Positions 27,515 to 36,250 of a stretch of DNA of 59,199 nucleotides are shown here, one piece after another. The DNA comes from Clostridiales bacterium (GTDB lineage: Bacteria; Bacillota; Clostridia; Lachnospirales; Lachnospiraceae): positions 1 through 59,199 of the forward strand of contig JAQYAH010000075.1 of assembly GCA_029227635.1 (NCBI GenBank). The letters are read 5' to 3'. Under the pieces are notes generated by a model. That model ran no database searches and was not told the DNA's origin. It was given only the letters and a program-made list of their open reading frames with translations. Position 1 is the stretch's first letter; the number at the start of each line of letters is the position of its first letter. The position numbers and the translations under genes were made by a program.

Positions 27515-28507
27515 ATGTTGCTTTTTGACGGACACGGAGATATCTGGACAGATATCACAGTTGAGAGAGCAGATAAAGGAAAAAAGAACGTTTTCAGGGA
27601 GAGACATTACCCCAAGTTCCTCAAAGGCGGGGTTACCGGAGGAGTTTTTGTCATCTGGATCGATCCCCCTTATGATGAGACCGACACTAAGGGAAGATCT
27701 CTTCAGATCGTTAAATGCATTAATGAAGAACTGGAAGAATCCAAAGATATCATGCTCAATGTGAGAAACTATGAGGATTTTGCAAAAGCCGAGGAGAGCG
27801 GAAGACTTGCCATTGTTACCGGTATGGAGGGGGCTTCCCAGATTGGTGACGACCTGGATCTTCTTAACTTCTACCACGACGAAGTGGGGGTAAGGGACAT
27901 TATGCTCACCTGGAACGAGATGAATCCTCTTGCCACTTCATGGACACAGGACCCGGAGAGGGGCCTTACAGAGGTAGGCAAAAAAGCCGTTCGCAGAATG
28001 TACGATCTGGGTATCAACATCGATGTCTCTCACTTAAACGACAAGTCCTTCTGGGATGTAATGAGAGCTGCCCAGGGTCCGGTTATCGCATCACACTCAA
28101 ACGCAAGAGCACTTTGTCCGCTTACAAGAAATCTCTCCGATGAGATGATCAAAGAGATCGCAAAAACCGGAGGTCTCATTGGAATGAACAGTATCCGCCA
28201 GCTTGTAAGTGAGGACAAGTCCAAACAGACTCTTGATGGAGTTCTTGATCATTTTGAGCACATGGTGAACATTGCCGGCATCGAGCACATCGGTCTTGGC
28301 TTTGATTTTGACGATTATCTTGATGGCGATACACTGGAGGCATTCATTTTTGATGGAATCGAGTCTCCCAGTGTCACCGATCTGGCCAACGAATCCGAAG
28401 CCTGCAACTTCCTTAAGGGAATGAAGGCTAGGGGCTATTCTGACTCTGATATCGAGCTTGTGGCTTATAAGAATTTCTACAGAGTATTCAAGGAAGTCTG
28501 GAAATAA
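27515..28507 (+). CDS. Membrane dipeptidase family (peptidase M19)
   Basis: A 330-residue zinc dipeptidase of the renal dipeptidase family. The metal ligands are visible in DGHGDIW (HxD), TGMEGA (bridging Glu), DVSHLND and ASHSNAR. Bacterial members cleave dipeptides, including some with D-residues. No signal peptide is present, so it is probably cytoplasmic. AGGAGG lies ahead of the ATG. No clear terminator follows. Confidence 0.93.
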   Translation: MLLFDGHGDIWTDITVERADKGKKNVFRERHYPKFLKGGVTGGVFVIWIDPPYDETDTKGRSLQIVKCINEELEESKDIMLNVRNYEDFAKAEESGRLAIVTGMEGASQIGDDLDLLNFYHDEVGVRDIMLTWNEMNPLATSWTQDPERGLTEVGKKAVRRMYDLGINIDVSHLNDKSFWDVMRAAQGPVIASHSNARALCPLTRNLSDEMIKEIAKTGGLIGMNSIRQLVSEDKSKQTLDGVLDHFEHMVNIAGIEHIGLGFDFDDYLDGDTLEAFIFDGIESPSVTDLANESEACNFLKGMKARGYSDSDIELVAYKNFYRVFKEVWK

Positions 28508-28582
28508 CCCCGTAAATCAGGGGATTTCGGATGTTTTGCCAGTGCTTTTTACAAAAAAATATTTTTCGGGTATCTGCACAAA

Positions 28583-28674
28583 TTCTTAAGAAAAGCTTAT
28601 GAAAACGCCTGTTTCTTAAGAAAGTATTATAAAAATCCTATAAACTTGTTTCAAAAATCCAAATATGGTAATAT
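28583..28674 (+). promoter_or_regulatory. Promoter of the NlpC/P60 gene with two upstream palindromes
   Basis: TTGTTT at 28646-28651 and TAATAT at 28669-28674 are 17 nt apart. Upstream lie two identical 10-bp palindromes, TTCTTAAGAA at 28583-28592 and 28613-28622, spaced 30 bp centre to centre (about three helical turns). They could be binding sites for an activator. Confidence 0.6.
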
Positions 28675-28715
28675 ATCCAATGTAGTTTGGAAAAAAATGT
28701 AACTTAGGAGAGAAT

Positions 28716-29750
28716 ATGCGAAAAATTAGCAAGGTAGTAATTAGTTCGGTTCTTGCCGTTTCAATGGCTTCAATGCCGGTTATGGCAACTGACATCAATA
28801 CCCTCTACAATCAGAGACAGGCAACTGAGAGTGAGATGTATGAGATTCAGGAAGAACTGACCACAGTACTCGAAAATGTGAATCAGCTTGAACTTGACCT
28901 TATTGCAAAGGGTGATGAGATAGCTGATGCAGAAGCTGAACTTGAAACATATGAAGATCTTGAGGAGACCCAAAGAGAGGCTATGGCCCTTCGTATTAAG
29001 TATATGTACGAGGATGGTACACCCTCACTAATGACAGCAATCATCTCATCCGACAATGCGGCAGAGGTTCTCAACAAGGCAGAGTATGCTAATGAGCTGA
29101 GCAGCTATGACCGCAGGAAGATCATTGAGTATGTTGAAACTCAGAAGAAGGTTGCAGAGCTTAAGGATAAGCTTGAGGGCGAGAGAACAGAAATGCTCGC
29201 ACTTCAGGACGAATACAAGACTCAGCAGGATCAGCTTACTGAGATGCTTTCCAACAAGGCAGTAGAGCTTGCAACTATCGATATGCAGCTCCAGAATGCG
29301 CTTATCGCTCAGTACATGAGCCAGATGGCAGCTTCCGGCTTTAACTACGGCGGCGGTGCATCAGGCGGAAGTTCTTCCGGATCCGGAGCTCCTGCTTTTA
29401 ACTATGGAAATGCTTCTTATAATTCTGATTTTGCAAATGCAATCGTGAAAGCAGCCTACAGCCAGCTCGGAGTTCCCTACAAGTGGGGCGCATCCTCAGC
29501 AGGCACCGCTTTTGACTGTTCCGGACTTGTACAGTACTGCTATCAGCAGGCGGGAATCAGCATTCCCAGAACTTCCGGTACTCAGTTATCCGGCGGTACA
29601 GTTGTAAAAGATCCTCAGCCCGGCGATATCTGCTGGACACCCGGACATGTAGGAATCTATATCGGCGACGGTAAGATGATCGAGGCACAGCAGGACGGAA
29701 CCAACGTAATGATCAGTGATTCCCGTGCTGACGCTTATGTAAGATACTAA
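28716..29750 (+). CDS. Secreted NlpC/P60 peptidoglycan endopeptidase with coiled coil
   Basis: A 344-residue protein with an Ala-x-Ala type signal peptide (cleavage near residue 25, VMAT). A long coiled coil (about 28-195) follows, then a Gly/Ser-rich linker and a C-terminal NlpC/P60 domain with catalytic Cys in FDCSGLVQY and His in GHVGIYIG. It resembles CwlO/PcsB-type hydrolases that cut cross-linked stem peptides during growth and are often held inactive by FtsEX-like partners through the coiled coil. AGGAGA precedes the ATG. Confidence 0.93.
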   Translation: MRKISKVVISSVLAVSMASMPVMATDINTLYNQRQATESEMYEIQEELTTVLENVNQLELDLIAKGDEIADAEAELETYEDLEETQREAMALRIKYMYEDGTPSLMTAIISSDNAAEVLNKAEYANELSSYDRRKIIEYVETQKKVAELKDKLEGERTEMLALQDEYKTQQDQLTEMLSNKAVELATIDMQLQNALIAQYMSQMAASGFNYGGGASGGSSSGSGAPAFNYGNASYNSDFANAIVKAAYSQLGVPYKWGASSAGTAFDCSGLVQYCYQQAGISIPRTSGTQLSGGTVVKDPQPGDICWTPGHVGIYIGDGKMIEAQQDGTNVMISDSRADAYVRY

Positions 29751-29781
29751 TCTATGAATACAATTTAATAGAACACAGAGA

Positions 29782-29810
29782 GCGAGGCGTTTTGGCGCCT
29801 CGCTTTGTTC
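29782..29810 (+). terminator. Intrinsic terminator after the NlpC/P60 gene
   Basis: GCGAGGCG at 29782-29789 pairs with CGCCTCGC at 29796-29803, followed by TTTGTT. Confidence 0.88.
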
Positions 29811-29814
29811 GTTA

Positions 29815-29852
29815 AGAAAAGAGGCGCGGAACCAGTTTTTGGTCCGCGCCTT
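29815..29852 (-). terminator. Intrinsic terminator after the hydrogenase gene
   Basis: On the minus strand GGCGCGG (29850-29844) pairs with CCGCGCC (29829-29823), followed by a CTCTTTTC tract. Confidence 0.85.
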
Positions 29853-29861
29853 AAGTACATA

Positions 29862-31409
29862 TTATTCTTTATTGTCACTAAGCTTCTTGGAGGTTTTTTC
29901 GAAATTCTCAAGATCAGGAATCCAGGAAGCATAGGTGGTATCTGCTGCCTGAGTAAAGCTTGCTTCCTTACAGGAGGCTTTGAGCTGCTGGCTGGCCTTG
30001 TTAATGGGAAGAAGAGTACCTGCGCCGGCAATACAGCCTCCGGGACAAGCCATGCCTTCCAGAAGGTATCCGTTGTATTTGCCGGATTTTGCCATGATCA
30101 TCATCTTTTTGCATTCGGCAAGACCCTCCGCTTTGGCGAGCTTGATCTCCCGATTGGGATCAATGAGCTGGATGTAGTTCTGAACTGCAGCCGCAACACC
30201 TCCGCTGGTTGCAAAACCTCTGCCGTCAGCGCTAGCCTCATTAAGAGGCTCTGAATCAACAGGAATCTCGTTGAAATCAATGCCTTTGGCATTAAACATA
30301 CCCGCTACTTCCTCAAAAGTTAGAACGAAGTCTACATAGCTCTTTACCGACTTGCGGCTGGCTTCAAGTTTCTTAGCAGCACAGGGACCGATAAAAGCAA
30401 TCTTGCTGTTTGGACGGTGCTTCTTGAGAAGTCTTGCTGTGAGGACCATGGGAGTTAATGCCATGGAGATTTTATCTGCCTGATCAGGGAAATCTCTGTT
30501 GATCATTTGTGCCCAGGCGGGACAGCAGCTGGTAGCCATGAAGGGAATCTTTGCAGGAACTTCTTCCAGGAAGTCTTTAGCTTCCTCAATAGTGCAAAGG
30601 TCTGCACCTACTGCTACTTCTACAACATTTTTAAAGCCAAGTGCCTGGAAAGCAGAGCGGATCTTATTGCTGGGAAGACCTTCAAACTGTCCGGCAACTG
30701 CAGGGGCTAAGATTGCGTACACCGGGGTATCGCTCTGAATAGCCTTGATTGTCTGGAAGATCTGACCCTTATCTACAATGGCAGAGAAGGGACAGTTTAC
30801 AAGACACATGCCACAGGAAACACACTTGTCGTGAATGATCTCGGCACGGCCGTACTCATCGGATTTGATAGCATTCATGCCGCAGACTTTGGCACAGGGT
30901 CTCTCAAATTTGATGATTGCGTGATAATGGCAAGCCTCCACACATTTACCGCAGCGGATGCACTTGTCGTAGTCAATAAAAGATCTGCCGTGTTTTATGC
31001 GGATCGCTTTCTTGGGGCATACCTCAATACAAGGATGCTCAAGACAACCCTGGCAGGCATCGGTGACAGTTACCAGTTTTTCAGGGCAGGCATTGCAGGC
31101 AAACTTGATGACATCGATGAGAGGTGGCTCATAGTATTTTTCCTCGATCATACTCTCGTCCACGCCATCGGAAACATTGGAGTTAACGGAGGCGTCATGA
31201 ACCGACATACCCATTGCGGCACGAAGTCGTTGTCCGACAATAGCTCTCTCAAGGAAAATACTGTCTCTGTAAGTTGAGAGCTCTCCGGGAAGAATTTTAT
31301 AAGGAAGATCATCAAGCTGTTTAGCTGTACCTCCTTCATACGCAAGTCTGGCAATTTCGGTGAATACACCGTTTCGGATTTGTGTTTTGTTTGAATTTAG
31401 TCCACGCAT
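29862..31409 (-). CDS. Monomeric [FeFe] hydrogenase, group B type
   Basis: A 515-residue cytoplasmic hydrogenase. The middle part (about 115-225) has ferredoxin-like cysteine motifs (CQGCLEHPC, CIRCGKCVEAC, CVSCGMCLVNC). The H-cluster motifs follow: TSCCPAW, FIGPCAAKK (group A would have MPC) and EGMACPGGC. There is no N-terminal [2Fe-2S] domain. The altered second motif and extra ferredoxin cysteines match the group B branch common in Clostridia. It would reduce protons with electrons from ferredoxin, or oxidise H2; the physiological direction is not known for this group. It is a single-gene transcript with a Rex-like box at its start. Confidence 0.9.
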   Translation of the reverse strand: MRGLNSNKTQIRNGVFTEIARLAYEGGTAKQLDDLPYKILPGELSTYRDSIFLERAIVGQRLRAAMGMSVHDASVNSNVSDGVDESMIEEKYYEPPLIDVIKFACNACPEKLVTVTDACQGCLEHPCIEVCPKKAIRIKHGRSFIDYDKCIRCGKCVEACHYHAIIKFERPCAKVCGMNAIKSDEYGRAEIIHDKCVSCGMCLVNCPFSAIVDKGQIFQTIKAIQSDTPVYAILAPAVAGQFEGLPSNKIRSAFQALGFKNVVEVAVGADLCTIEEAKDFLEEVPAKIPFMATSCCPAWAQMINRDFPDQADKISMALTPMVLTARLLKKHRPNSKIAFIGPCAAKKLEASRKSVKSYVDFVLTFEEVAGMFNAKGIDFNEIPVDSEPLNEASADGRGFATSGGVAAAVQNYIQLIDPNREIKLAKAEGLAECKKMMIMAKSGKYNGYLLEGMACPGGCIAGAGTLLPINKASQQLKASCKEASFTQAADTTYASWIPDLENFEKTSKKLSDNKE

Positions 31410-31441
31410 AAATACCTCAAATGAATTCTATTTCAAAATAG

Positions 31442-31457
31442 TGTTAATTATTTAACA
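31442..31457. promoter_or_regulatory. Rex-like operator upstream of the hydrogenase gene
   Basis: TGTTAA-TTAT-TTAACA, a perfect 6-4-6 inverted repeat that fits the core of the Rex consensus (TTGTTAA-N4-TTAACAA). It lies 33 nt upstream of the hydrogenase start, where the transcription start would be. Rex represses fermentation and hydrogenase genes when NADH/NAD is low. Confidence 0.75.
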
Positions 31458-31564
31458 TTAGCATAGCATAAAAGGTTTAGGTTAGGAACCGGAAAAAGAG
31501 AAGTTGCGTTTCTTTTTTATGTACAATTGTCGAAAGAATAATATAGCTTAGTATTTAAACTAAA

Positions 31565-31590
31565 AGACCGCAGACAAAAGTCCGCGGTCT
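31565..31590 (-). terminator. Intrinsic terminator after pckA
   Basis: On the minus strand AGACCGC (31590-31584) pairs with GCGGTCT (31571-31565), with an inner GAC/GTC helix, and TTTTAGTTT follows. Confidence 0.88.
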
Positions 31591-31616
31591 TAAATAATAG
31601 ATTCATTAATTATGAA

Positions 31617-33227
31617 TTAGAGCTGAGGGCCTGCAGCTACAAGAGCCTTACCTGCTTCATTACCTTCATACTTAGCAAAGTTCTTCTGGAATCTTGAAGC
31701 AAGATCCTTAGCCTTTGCTTCCCACTCAGAAGCATCAGCGTAGGTATCTCTGGGATCAAGGATCGCAGGATCAACACCGGGAAGCTCTGTGGGAACTTCG
31801 AAGTTGAAGTAAGGAATTGTCTTTGTAGGAGCGTTCTTGATATCGCCGTTAAGGATAGCATCGATGATACCACGAGTATCCTTGATGGAGATTCTCTTGC
31901 CTGTGCCGTTCCAACCTGTGTTTACAAGGTAAGCCTTAGCTCCGCTAACTTCCATCTTCTTAACAAGCTCTTCAGCATATTTTGTAGGATGAAGCTCAAG
32001 GAAAGCCTGTCCGAAGCAAGCTGAGAAGGTAGGAGTGGGCTCTGTGATTCCGCGCTCTGTACCTGCAAGCTTAGCTGTGAAGCCTGAGAGGAAGTAGTAC
32101 TGAGTCTGCTCAGGTGTAAGAACTGATACAGGAGGAAGTACTCCGAAAGCATCAGCTGAAAGGAAGATTACGTTGTCAGCAGCGGGACCTGAAGAGATTC
32201 CGTTTACGTTTGAAGCGATCTTCTCAATGTGCTCGATAGGATAAGAAACACGAGTGTTCTCTGTTACGCTCTTATCTGCAAAATCGATAACGCCATTGTC
32301 ATCAACTGTAACGTTCTCAAGGAGAGCGTCACGCTTGATTGCGTTATAGATATCGGGCTCTGATTCCTTGTCGAGATTGATAACCTTAGCATAGCAGCCG
32401 CCTTCGAAGTTGAATACACCGTTGTCGTCCCAGCCGTGCTCATCATCACCGATAAGAAGACGCTTGGGATCTGTTGAAAGTGTTGTCTTACCTGTTCCGG
32501 AAAGACCGAAGAAGATAGCTGTGTGCTCACCGTTCATGTCTGTGTTAGCTGAGCAGTGCATTGATGCAATACCCTTAAGAGGAAGGTAGTAGTTCATCAT
32601 TGAGAACATACCCTTCTTCATTTCTCCGCCGTACCATGTGTTGATGATAACCTGCTCACGGCTTGAGATGTTGAATGCTGCACATGTCTCTGAGTTAAGA
32701 CCGAGTTCTTTGTAGTTCTCAACCTTAGCCTTGGAAGCATTGTAAACTACGAAGTCAGGAGTGAAGTTCTTAAGCTCTTCCTCTGAAGGCTTGATGAACA
32801 TGTTCTTAACAAAGTGAGCCTGCCAAGCAACTTCCATGATGAAGCGGATAGCCATTCTTGTGTCTTTGTTAGCACCGCAGAAAGCATCAACTACGAAAAG
32901 TCTCTTGTTTGAAAGCTCTTTCTTAGCGATCTCTTTAACTGTAGCCCAAACTTCCTCTGACATGGGATGGTTATCGTTCTTATATTCGTCTGATGTCCAC
33001 CAAACTGTGTTCTTGGAGTTCTCATCCATAACAATGTATTTATCCTTAGGAGAACGTCCTGTGTAAATACCTGTCATAACGTTAACAGCACCGAGTTCTG
33101 TAACTTTACCTACATCATAACCTTCAAGCTCAGGCTTTGTCTCCTCAGCAAAAAGTTCTTCGTAAGAGGGGTTGTAAACGATTTCAGTCGTTCCGGTGAT
33201 GCCATACTTTGTTAAATCAATTGCCAT
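31617..33227 (-). CDS. pckA: Phosphoenolpyruvate carboxykinase (ATP)
   Basis: A 536-residue ATP-type PEPCK. The kinase-1 P-loop [12 protein letters not shown] (about 245), the kinase-2 region GDDEHGWDD and TGRSPKDKY near the N-terminus are diagnostic. It interconverts oxaloacetate plus ATP and PEP plus CO2. In anaerobes it can run in the carboxylating, ATP-making direction toward succinate. AGGAG precedes the ATG; it is a single-gene unit with its own promoter and terminator. Confidence 0.97.
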   Translation of the reverse strand: MAIDLTKYGITGTTEIVYNPSYEELFAEETKPELEGYDVGKVTELGAVNVMTGIYTGRSPKDKYIVMDENSKNTVWWTSDEYKNDNHPMSEEVWATVKEIAKKELSNKRLFVVDAFCGANKDTRMAIRFIMEVAWQAHFVKNMFIKPSEEELKNFTPDFVVYNASKAKVENYKELGLNSETCAAFNISSREQVIINTWYGGEMKKGMFSMMNYYLPLKGIASMHCSANTDMNGEHTAIFFGLSGTGKTTLSTDPKRLLIGDDEHGWDDNGVFNFEGGCYAKVINLDKESEPDIYNAIKRDALLENVTVDDNGVIDFADKSVTENTRVSYPIEHIEKIASNVNGISSGPAADNVIFLSADAFGVLPPVSVLTPEQTQYYFLSGFTAKLAGTERGITEPTPTFSACFGQAFLELHPTKYAEELVKKMEVSGAKAYLVNTGWNGTGKRISIKDTRGIIDAILNGDIKNAPTKTIPYFNFEVPTELPGVDPAILDPRDTYADASEWEAKAKDLASRFQKNFAKYEGNEAGKALVAAGPQL

Positions 33228-33509
33228 CGTCTTTGTACTCCTTTTTCTAAATATATAAGTTATAACAACTAACAGAAATTAGTGTGGATGGACATGAAAA
33301 ACGAGATTTCGCTCATGCTTACCCATCATATTAAATGTATACGTTAGACCGTATAAAGTCAACCGAAATCATGCAAAAAATCCCTAAAATATTAGTTGAA
33401 AAAGTGGTTTTTAAAAGCATTTTGCAAGTGAGAAAAAATTACTTGCAAAACCCACCGAAATGGAGTTGTCTTGATGCCGTTTTCTAAAACGTTTGCTTCC
33501 ATGTTCAAA
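33228..33509 (-). other. Non-coding stretch upstream of pckA
   Basis: The interval between pckA and the ygeW-like gene (33228-33580) holds the pckA promoter and leader and, at its right end, the terminator of the ygeW-like gene. The leader is about 100 nt with no strong hairpin or T run. The part from 33363 to 33509 is AT-rich and shows no gene or structure I can name. Confidence 0.6.
33334..33362 (-). promoter_or_regulatory. Promoter of pckA
   Basis: On the minus strand TTGACT (33362-33357) and TACATT (33339-33334) are 17 nt apart, about 100 nt upstream of the pckA start. Confidence 0.7.
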
Positions 33510-33510
33510 A

Positions 33511-33541
33511 CAAAAGAGGATCTCGCAAATGCGAGATCCTC
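33511..33541 (-). terminator. Intrinsic terminator after the ygeW-like gene
   Basis: GAGGATCTCGC at 33516-33526 pairs perfectly with GCGAGATCCTC at 33531-33541; on the minus strand a TTTTG-TTTTG tract follows. Confidence 0.9.
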
Positions 33542-33580
33542 ATAATGTCAAGGTTTGTATTATTTACGATCAAAAGAAGA

Positions 33581-34582
33581 TTATCTTCTTGACTGAACGT
33601 TACCCATTGTAAGAGCCATAAGAGCCTTGATTGTATGCATTCTGTTCTCTGCCTCATCGTAAACAACTGACTGAGCGCTGTCAGCAACTTCATCAGTAAC
33701 TTCCTGGCCACGGTCGAAAGGCATGCAGTGCATGTAGATAGCACCGGGATTAGCAAGAGCCATACGACGAGAGTCAACGCACCAACCGGGATTAGCTTCG
33801 ATCATTTCAACGCCGGCCTTCTCATCATCACCAACTGTCATGATAGGACCCCAGCCCTTAGCGTAGATGATATCAGCGCCTTCACAAGCGGTATCCATAT
33901 CATTTACAACTTCGAACTTAGAACCATATCTCTCAGCGTTAGCACGAGCCATATCCATAGCCATAGGCATAAGCTCGAAGTCCTTGCTGGGAACAGCGAG
34001 AGTTACATCAAGACCAAAACGAGGCATTAATGTGATGAGTGACTGAGCCATTGAAAGAGGTCTCATGTACTGACCAGCTGATGTCCAAGAGATAACGAAC
34101 TTACGTCCCTTTAACTCGTTGTGGAACTTCTCTTTGATTGTAAAGAGGTCAGCGATTGACTGAGTGGGGTGCCAAAGGTCACACTGCATGTTGTATACAG
34201 GGATCTTTGAATACTTAGCAAAGTTAGCCATGATATCATGTCCGCCAACCAGAGTGTTACGGATACCGATACCGTGACCCATACGGCCAAGTACTTCAAC
34301 TGTATCCTGAGGTGTTTCACCGTGACCAACCTGAGTTGCTTTCGGTGTAAGATAGTTACCGTGTCCGCCGAGCTGTGTGATACCACACTCGAAAGCGTTA
34401 CGTGTACGTGTAGACTCCTCATAGAAAAGCATGAAAAGTGACTTGTTCTTAAGGATTTCAGTTTCCTGGCCGAGAAGGTATCTCATCTTGAGCTCTTCAG
34501 CTACCTTAAAGAGTGTTTCAAGTTCTTCGTTTGTCCAGTCCTGTTCGCAAAGGAAATGCTTACCTTTTAATGTAGTCTGCAT
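33581..34582 (-). CDS. ygeW: Knotted carbamoyltransferase, YgeW family
   Basis: A 333-residue aspartate/ornithine carbamoyltransferase relative. The carbamoyl-phosphate loop is ESTRTRNAFE and the second signature is MQCDLWHPTQSIADL; the C-terminal HCMP replaces the HCLP of ornithine transcarbamylases. The long block from KGRKFVISWTSAGQY through GLDVTLAVPS aligns well with E. coli YgeW, which has a knotted fold and lies in the purine degradation cluster. At 333 residues it is shorter than E. coli YgeW (396). It is divergent from ygeY, its usual partner. GGAGGAG precedes the ATG. The substrate is probably a ureido compound; ornithine or putrescine carbamoyl transfer is the alternative. Confidence 0.83.
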   Translation of the reverse strand: MQTTLKGKHFLCEQDWTNEELETLFKVAEELKMRYLLGQETEILKNKSLFMLFYEESTRTRNAFECGITQLGGHGNYLTPKATQVGHGETPQDTVEVLGRMGHGIGIRNTLVGGHDIMANFAKYSKIPVYNMQCDLWHPTQSIADLFTIKEKFHNELKGRKFVISWTSAGQYMRPLSMAQSLITLMPRFGLDVTLAVPSKDFELMPMAMDMARANAERYGSKFEVVNDMDTACEGADIIYAKGWGPIMTVGDDEKAGVEMIEANPGWCVDSRRMALANPGAIYMHCMPFDRGQEVTDEVADSAQSVVYDEAENRMHTIKALMALTMGNVQSRR

Positions 34583-34631
34583 AGACTTTACTCCTCCAAT
34601 CCGATAAAAATTTTAGTTGCAAACCATTTGA

Positions 34632-34661
34632 ATATTATCATTCAACTTATTTGCTTGTCAA
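34632..34661 (-). promoter_or_regulatory. Promoter of the ygeW-like gene
   Basis: On the minus strand TTGACA (34661-34656) and TAATAT (34637-34632) are 18 nt apart. Confidence 0.7.
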
Positions 34662-34669
34662 TGGAAAAA

Positions 34670-34745
34670 CCCCAATAAGTTACCCAAATGTTTGACAATG
34701 TTTTATCAATAAATAATGGGGATTTTTGCCGTATTTATTGGGTTT
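34670..34745. repeat. Related CCCAATAA half-sites between divergent ygeW and ygeY promoters
   Basis: CCCCAATAA at 34670-34678, the inverted AATAATGGGG at 34712-34721 and TTTATTGGGTTT at 34734-34745 share one core in both orientations. They lie between the two divergent promoters and could bind a shared regulator. Confidence 0.45.
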
Positions 34746-34751
34746 AGCAAG

Positions 34752-34781
34752 TTGACTTTTTCAGAAGTTTATGATTATGAT
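34752..34781 (+). promoter_or_regulatory. Promoter of ygeY
   Basis: TTGACT at 34752-34757 and TATGAT at 34776-34781 are 18 nt apart; the start codon lies about 38 nt downstream. Confidence 0.7.
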
Positions 34782-34819
34782 TAGTTGTAATTTGTAACTC
34801 AATCAAGGAGGAAGATTTA

Positions 34820-36040
34820 ATGAGCAATCTTACAATGGAAGAAAAGCTTAAAAGCATTACCGAGTATGTCGACAGCCACGAAGCTGACATCGTTGACTTT
34901 CTCGTAGAGTTTATCTCAATCAACAGTGTTACTTATAATGAAGGCGAAGCTGTTAAGTGGTTAGCAGGCAAGATGAACGAGTTCGGTTATGACGAAGTTC
35001 GTATCGATCCTGTTGGTAACTGTGTAGGTCGTGTTGGTCACGGCAAGACAGTTCTCCTTTACGATTCACATATCGATACAGTAGAGCTTGGCGATCCCGA
35101 AGCTTGGGGAATGGAAGATCCTCTTAAGGCTGAGATCATCGACGGTGTTATCAGAGGCCGTGGTGCTGTAGATGACAAGGGATGCCTTGCAGGTATCACA
35201 TGGGCAGGAAGAGCTATCAAGGATCTTGGTCTTGAAGAAGACTTTACTCTTTGGGTATCCGGCTCAATCTCAGAGGAAGATGTTGAGGGTTCATGCGTTA
35301 AGGCTATGACAGAAGAGAACCCCGATATCAAGCCCGACTACATCCTTGTTGCTGAGTCCAGCACAAACCGTCTTATGAGAGGTCACAAGGGTCGTGCTCT
35401 TATCAAGATCACAGTTCCCGGTAAGTGTGCTCACGCTTCATCCGCTTGGAGAGGTGACAATGCTCTCATCAAGGCTCTTCCTATTATTGAAGGAATCGAT
35501 AAGTTCAACGATTTCGTTGAAGATCCTTTCCTTGGCAAGGGTACTATTGAAGTAACTAAGGTTGACTGTAAGACACCTTCACTCAACACAATCCCCGGTG
35601 AAGCTGTTATCACATGTGACCGTCGTATCGCTTGCGGCGAGACAATCGAAGACCTCCTTGCTGAGATCAAGCCTTTCATCGAGAACATCGAGGGCGTTAA
35701 AGCTGAGATCGACACAGAGAAGGTTGTATCTTACACAGGTTATGAGATCACCGCTGTTGACTACTTCCCTTCATGGGTACTTGAAGAGGATGATCCTTAC
35801 ATCCAGTCAGGTGTAGCAGCTTACGAAGGTCTCTTCGGCAAGAAGCCCGAAGTTACAAAGTGGGATTTCTGCACAAACGCTACTCACCTTTGCGGACGCA
35901 TGGGTATCCCTGCTATGGGTTATGGTCCCGGTGATGAGACTCTTTGCCACGGAACACAGGACAAGGTTCCTGTAAATGAGCTCCTTGATGCTATCAAGTT
36001 CTATGCAGCTCTTCCTCTTTTTGCAAAAGATCTTAAGTAA
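34820..36040 (+). CDS. ygeY: YgeY family M20-type hydrolase
   Basis: A 406-residue metal-dependent amidohydrolase of the M20/ArgE/DapE type. The metal-binding block LLYDSHIDTVELGD, the catalytic SISEEDVEG and a later CHGTQD are visible. Length and sequence fit the YgeY group, which co-occurs with YgeW, YgeX and selenium/molybdenum hydroxylases in purine degradation clusters. It probably cleaves a carbamoyl or ureido intermediate; this is inferred from context. AAGGAGG precedes the ATG. Arginine codons are mostly CGT (I count 7 CGT, 4 AGA, 1 CGC), as in tsf. Confidence 0.88.
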   Translation: MSNLTMEEKLKSITEYVDSHEADIVDFLVEFISINSVTYNEGEAVKWLAGKMNEFGYDEVRIDPVGNCVGRVGHGKTVLLYDSHIDTVELGDPEAWGMEDPLKAEIIDGVIRGRGAVDDKGCLAGITWAGRAIKDLGLEEDFTLWVSGSISEEDVEGSCVKAMTEENPDIKPDYILVAESSTNRLMRGHKGRALIKITVPGKCAHASSAWRGDNALIKALPIIEGIDKFNDFVEDPFLGKGTIEVTKVDCKTPSLNTIPGEAVITCDRRIACGETIEDLLAEIKPFIENIEGVKAEIDTEKVVSYTGYEITAVDYFPSWVLEEDDPYIQSGVAAYEGLFGKKPEVTKWDFCTNATHLCGRMGIPAMGYGPGDETLCHGTQDKVPVNELLDAIKFYAALPLFAKDLK

Positions 36041-36060
36041 TTGATTCCGCTTTAGCGGTC

Positions 36061-36095
36061 AAGGCACTCTCTTTTGAGGGTGCCTTATTATATTT
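36061..36095 (+). terminator. Intrinsic terminator after ygeY
   Basis: AAGGCACTCTC at 36061-36071 pairs with GAGGGTGCCTT at 36076-36086 around TTTT, followed by an AT-rich tract ending in TTTT. Confidence 0.82.
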
Positions 36096-36160
36096 TGATG
36101 TAACTTTTTCTTGCACAGCAAATTGACTTATGCTAGTATAAAAATGTTGCAAAAAAGCAC

Positions 36161-36224
36161 GCATGTGGTGAAATTCAACGGTGCCGATCGGGCTTATGGG
36201 TCGGTTTGAACAGTGAAGCATGCG
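36161..36224 (+). promoter_or_regulatory. Structured leader of rpsB-tsf
   Basis: Upstream of rpsB three nested helices can form: CGCATG (about 36161) with CATGCG (about 36218), TTCAA with TTGAA, and CCGATC with GGTCGG in the centre. The structure ends 13 nt before the GGAGGT ribosome site. An S2 autoregulation leader is the likely reading; the known rpsB leader class of gamma-proteobacteria does not obviously match. Confidence 0.5.
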
Positions 36225-36250
36225 GAAGTTTAACCATGGAGGTAAGAAAC

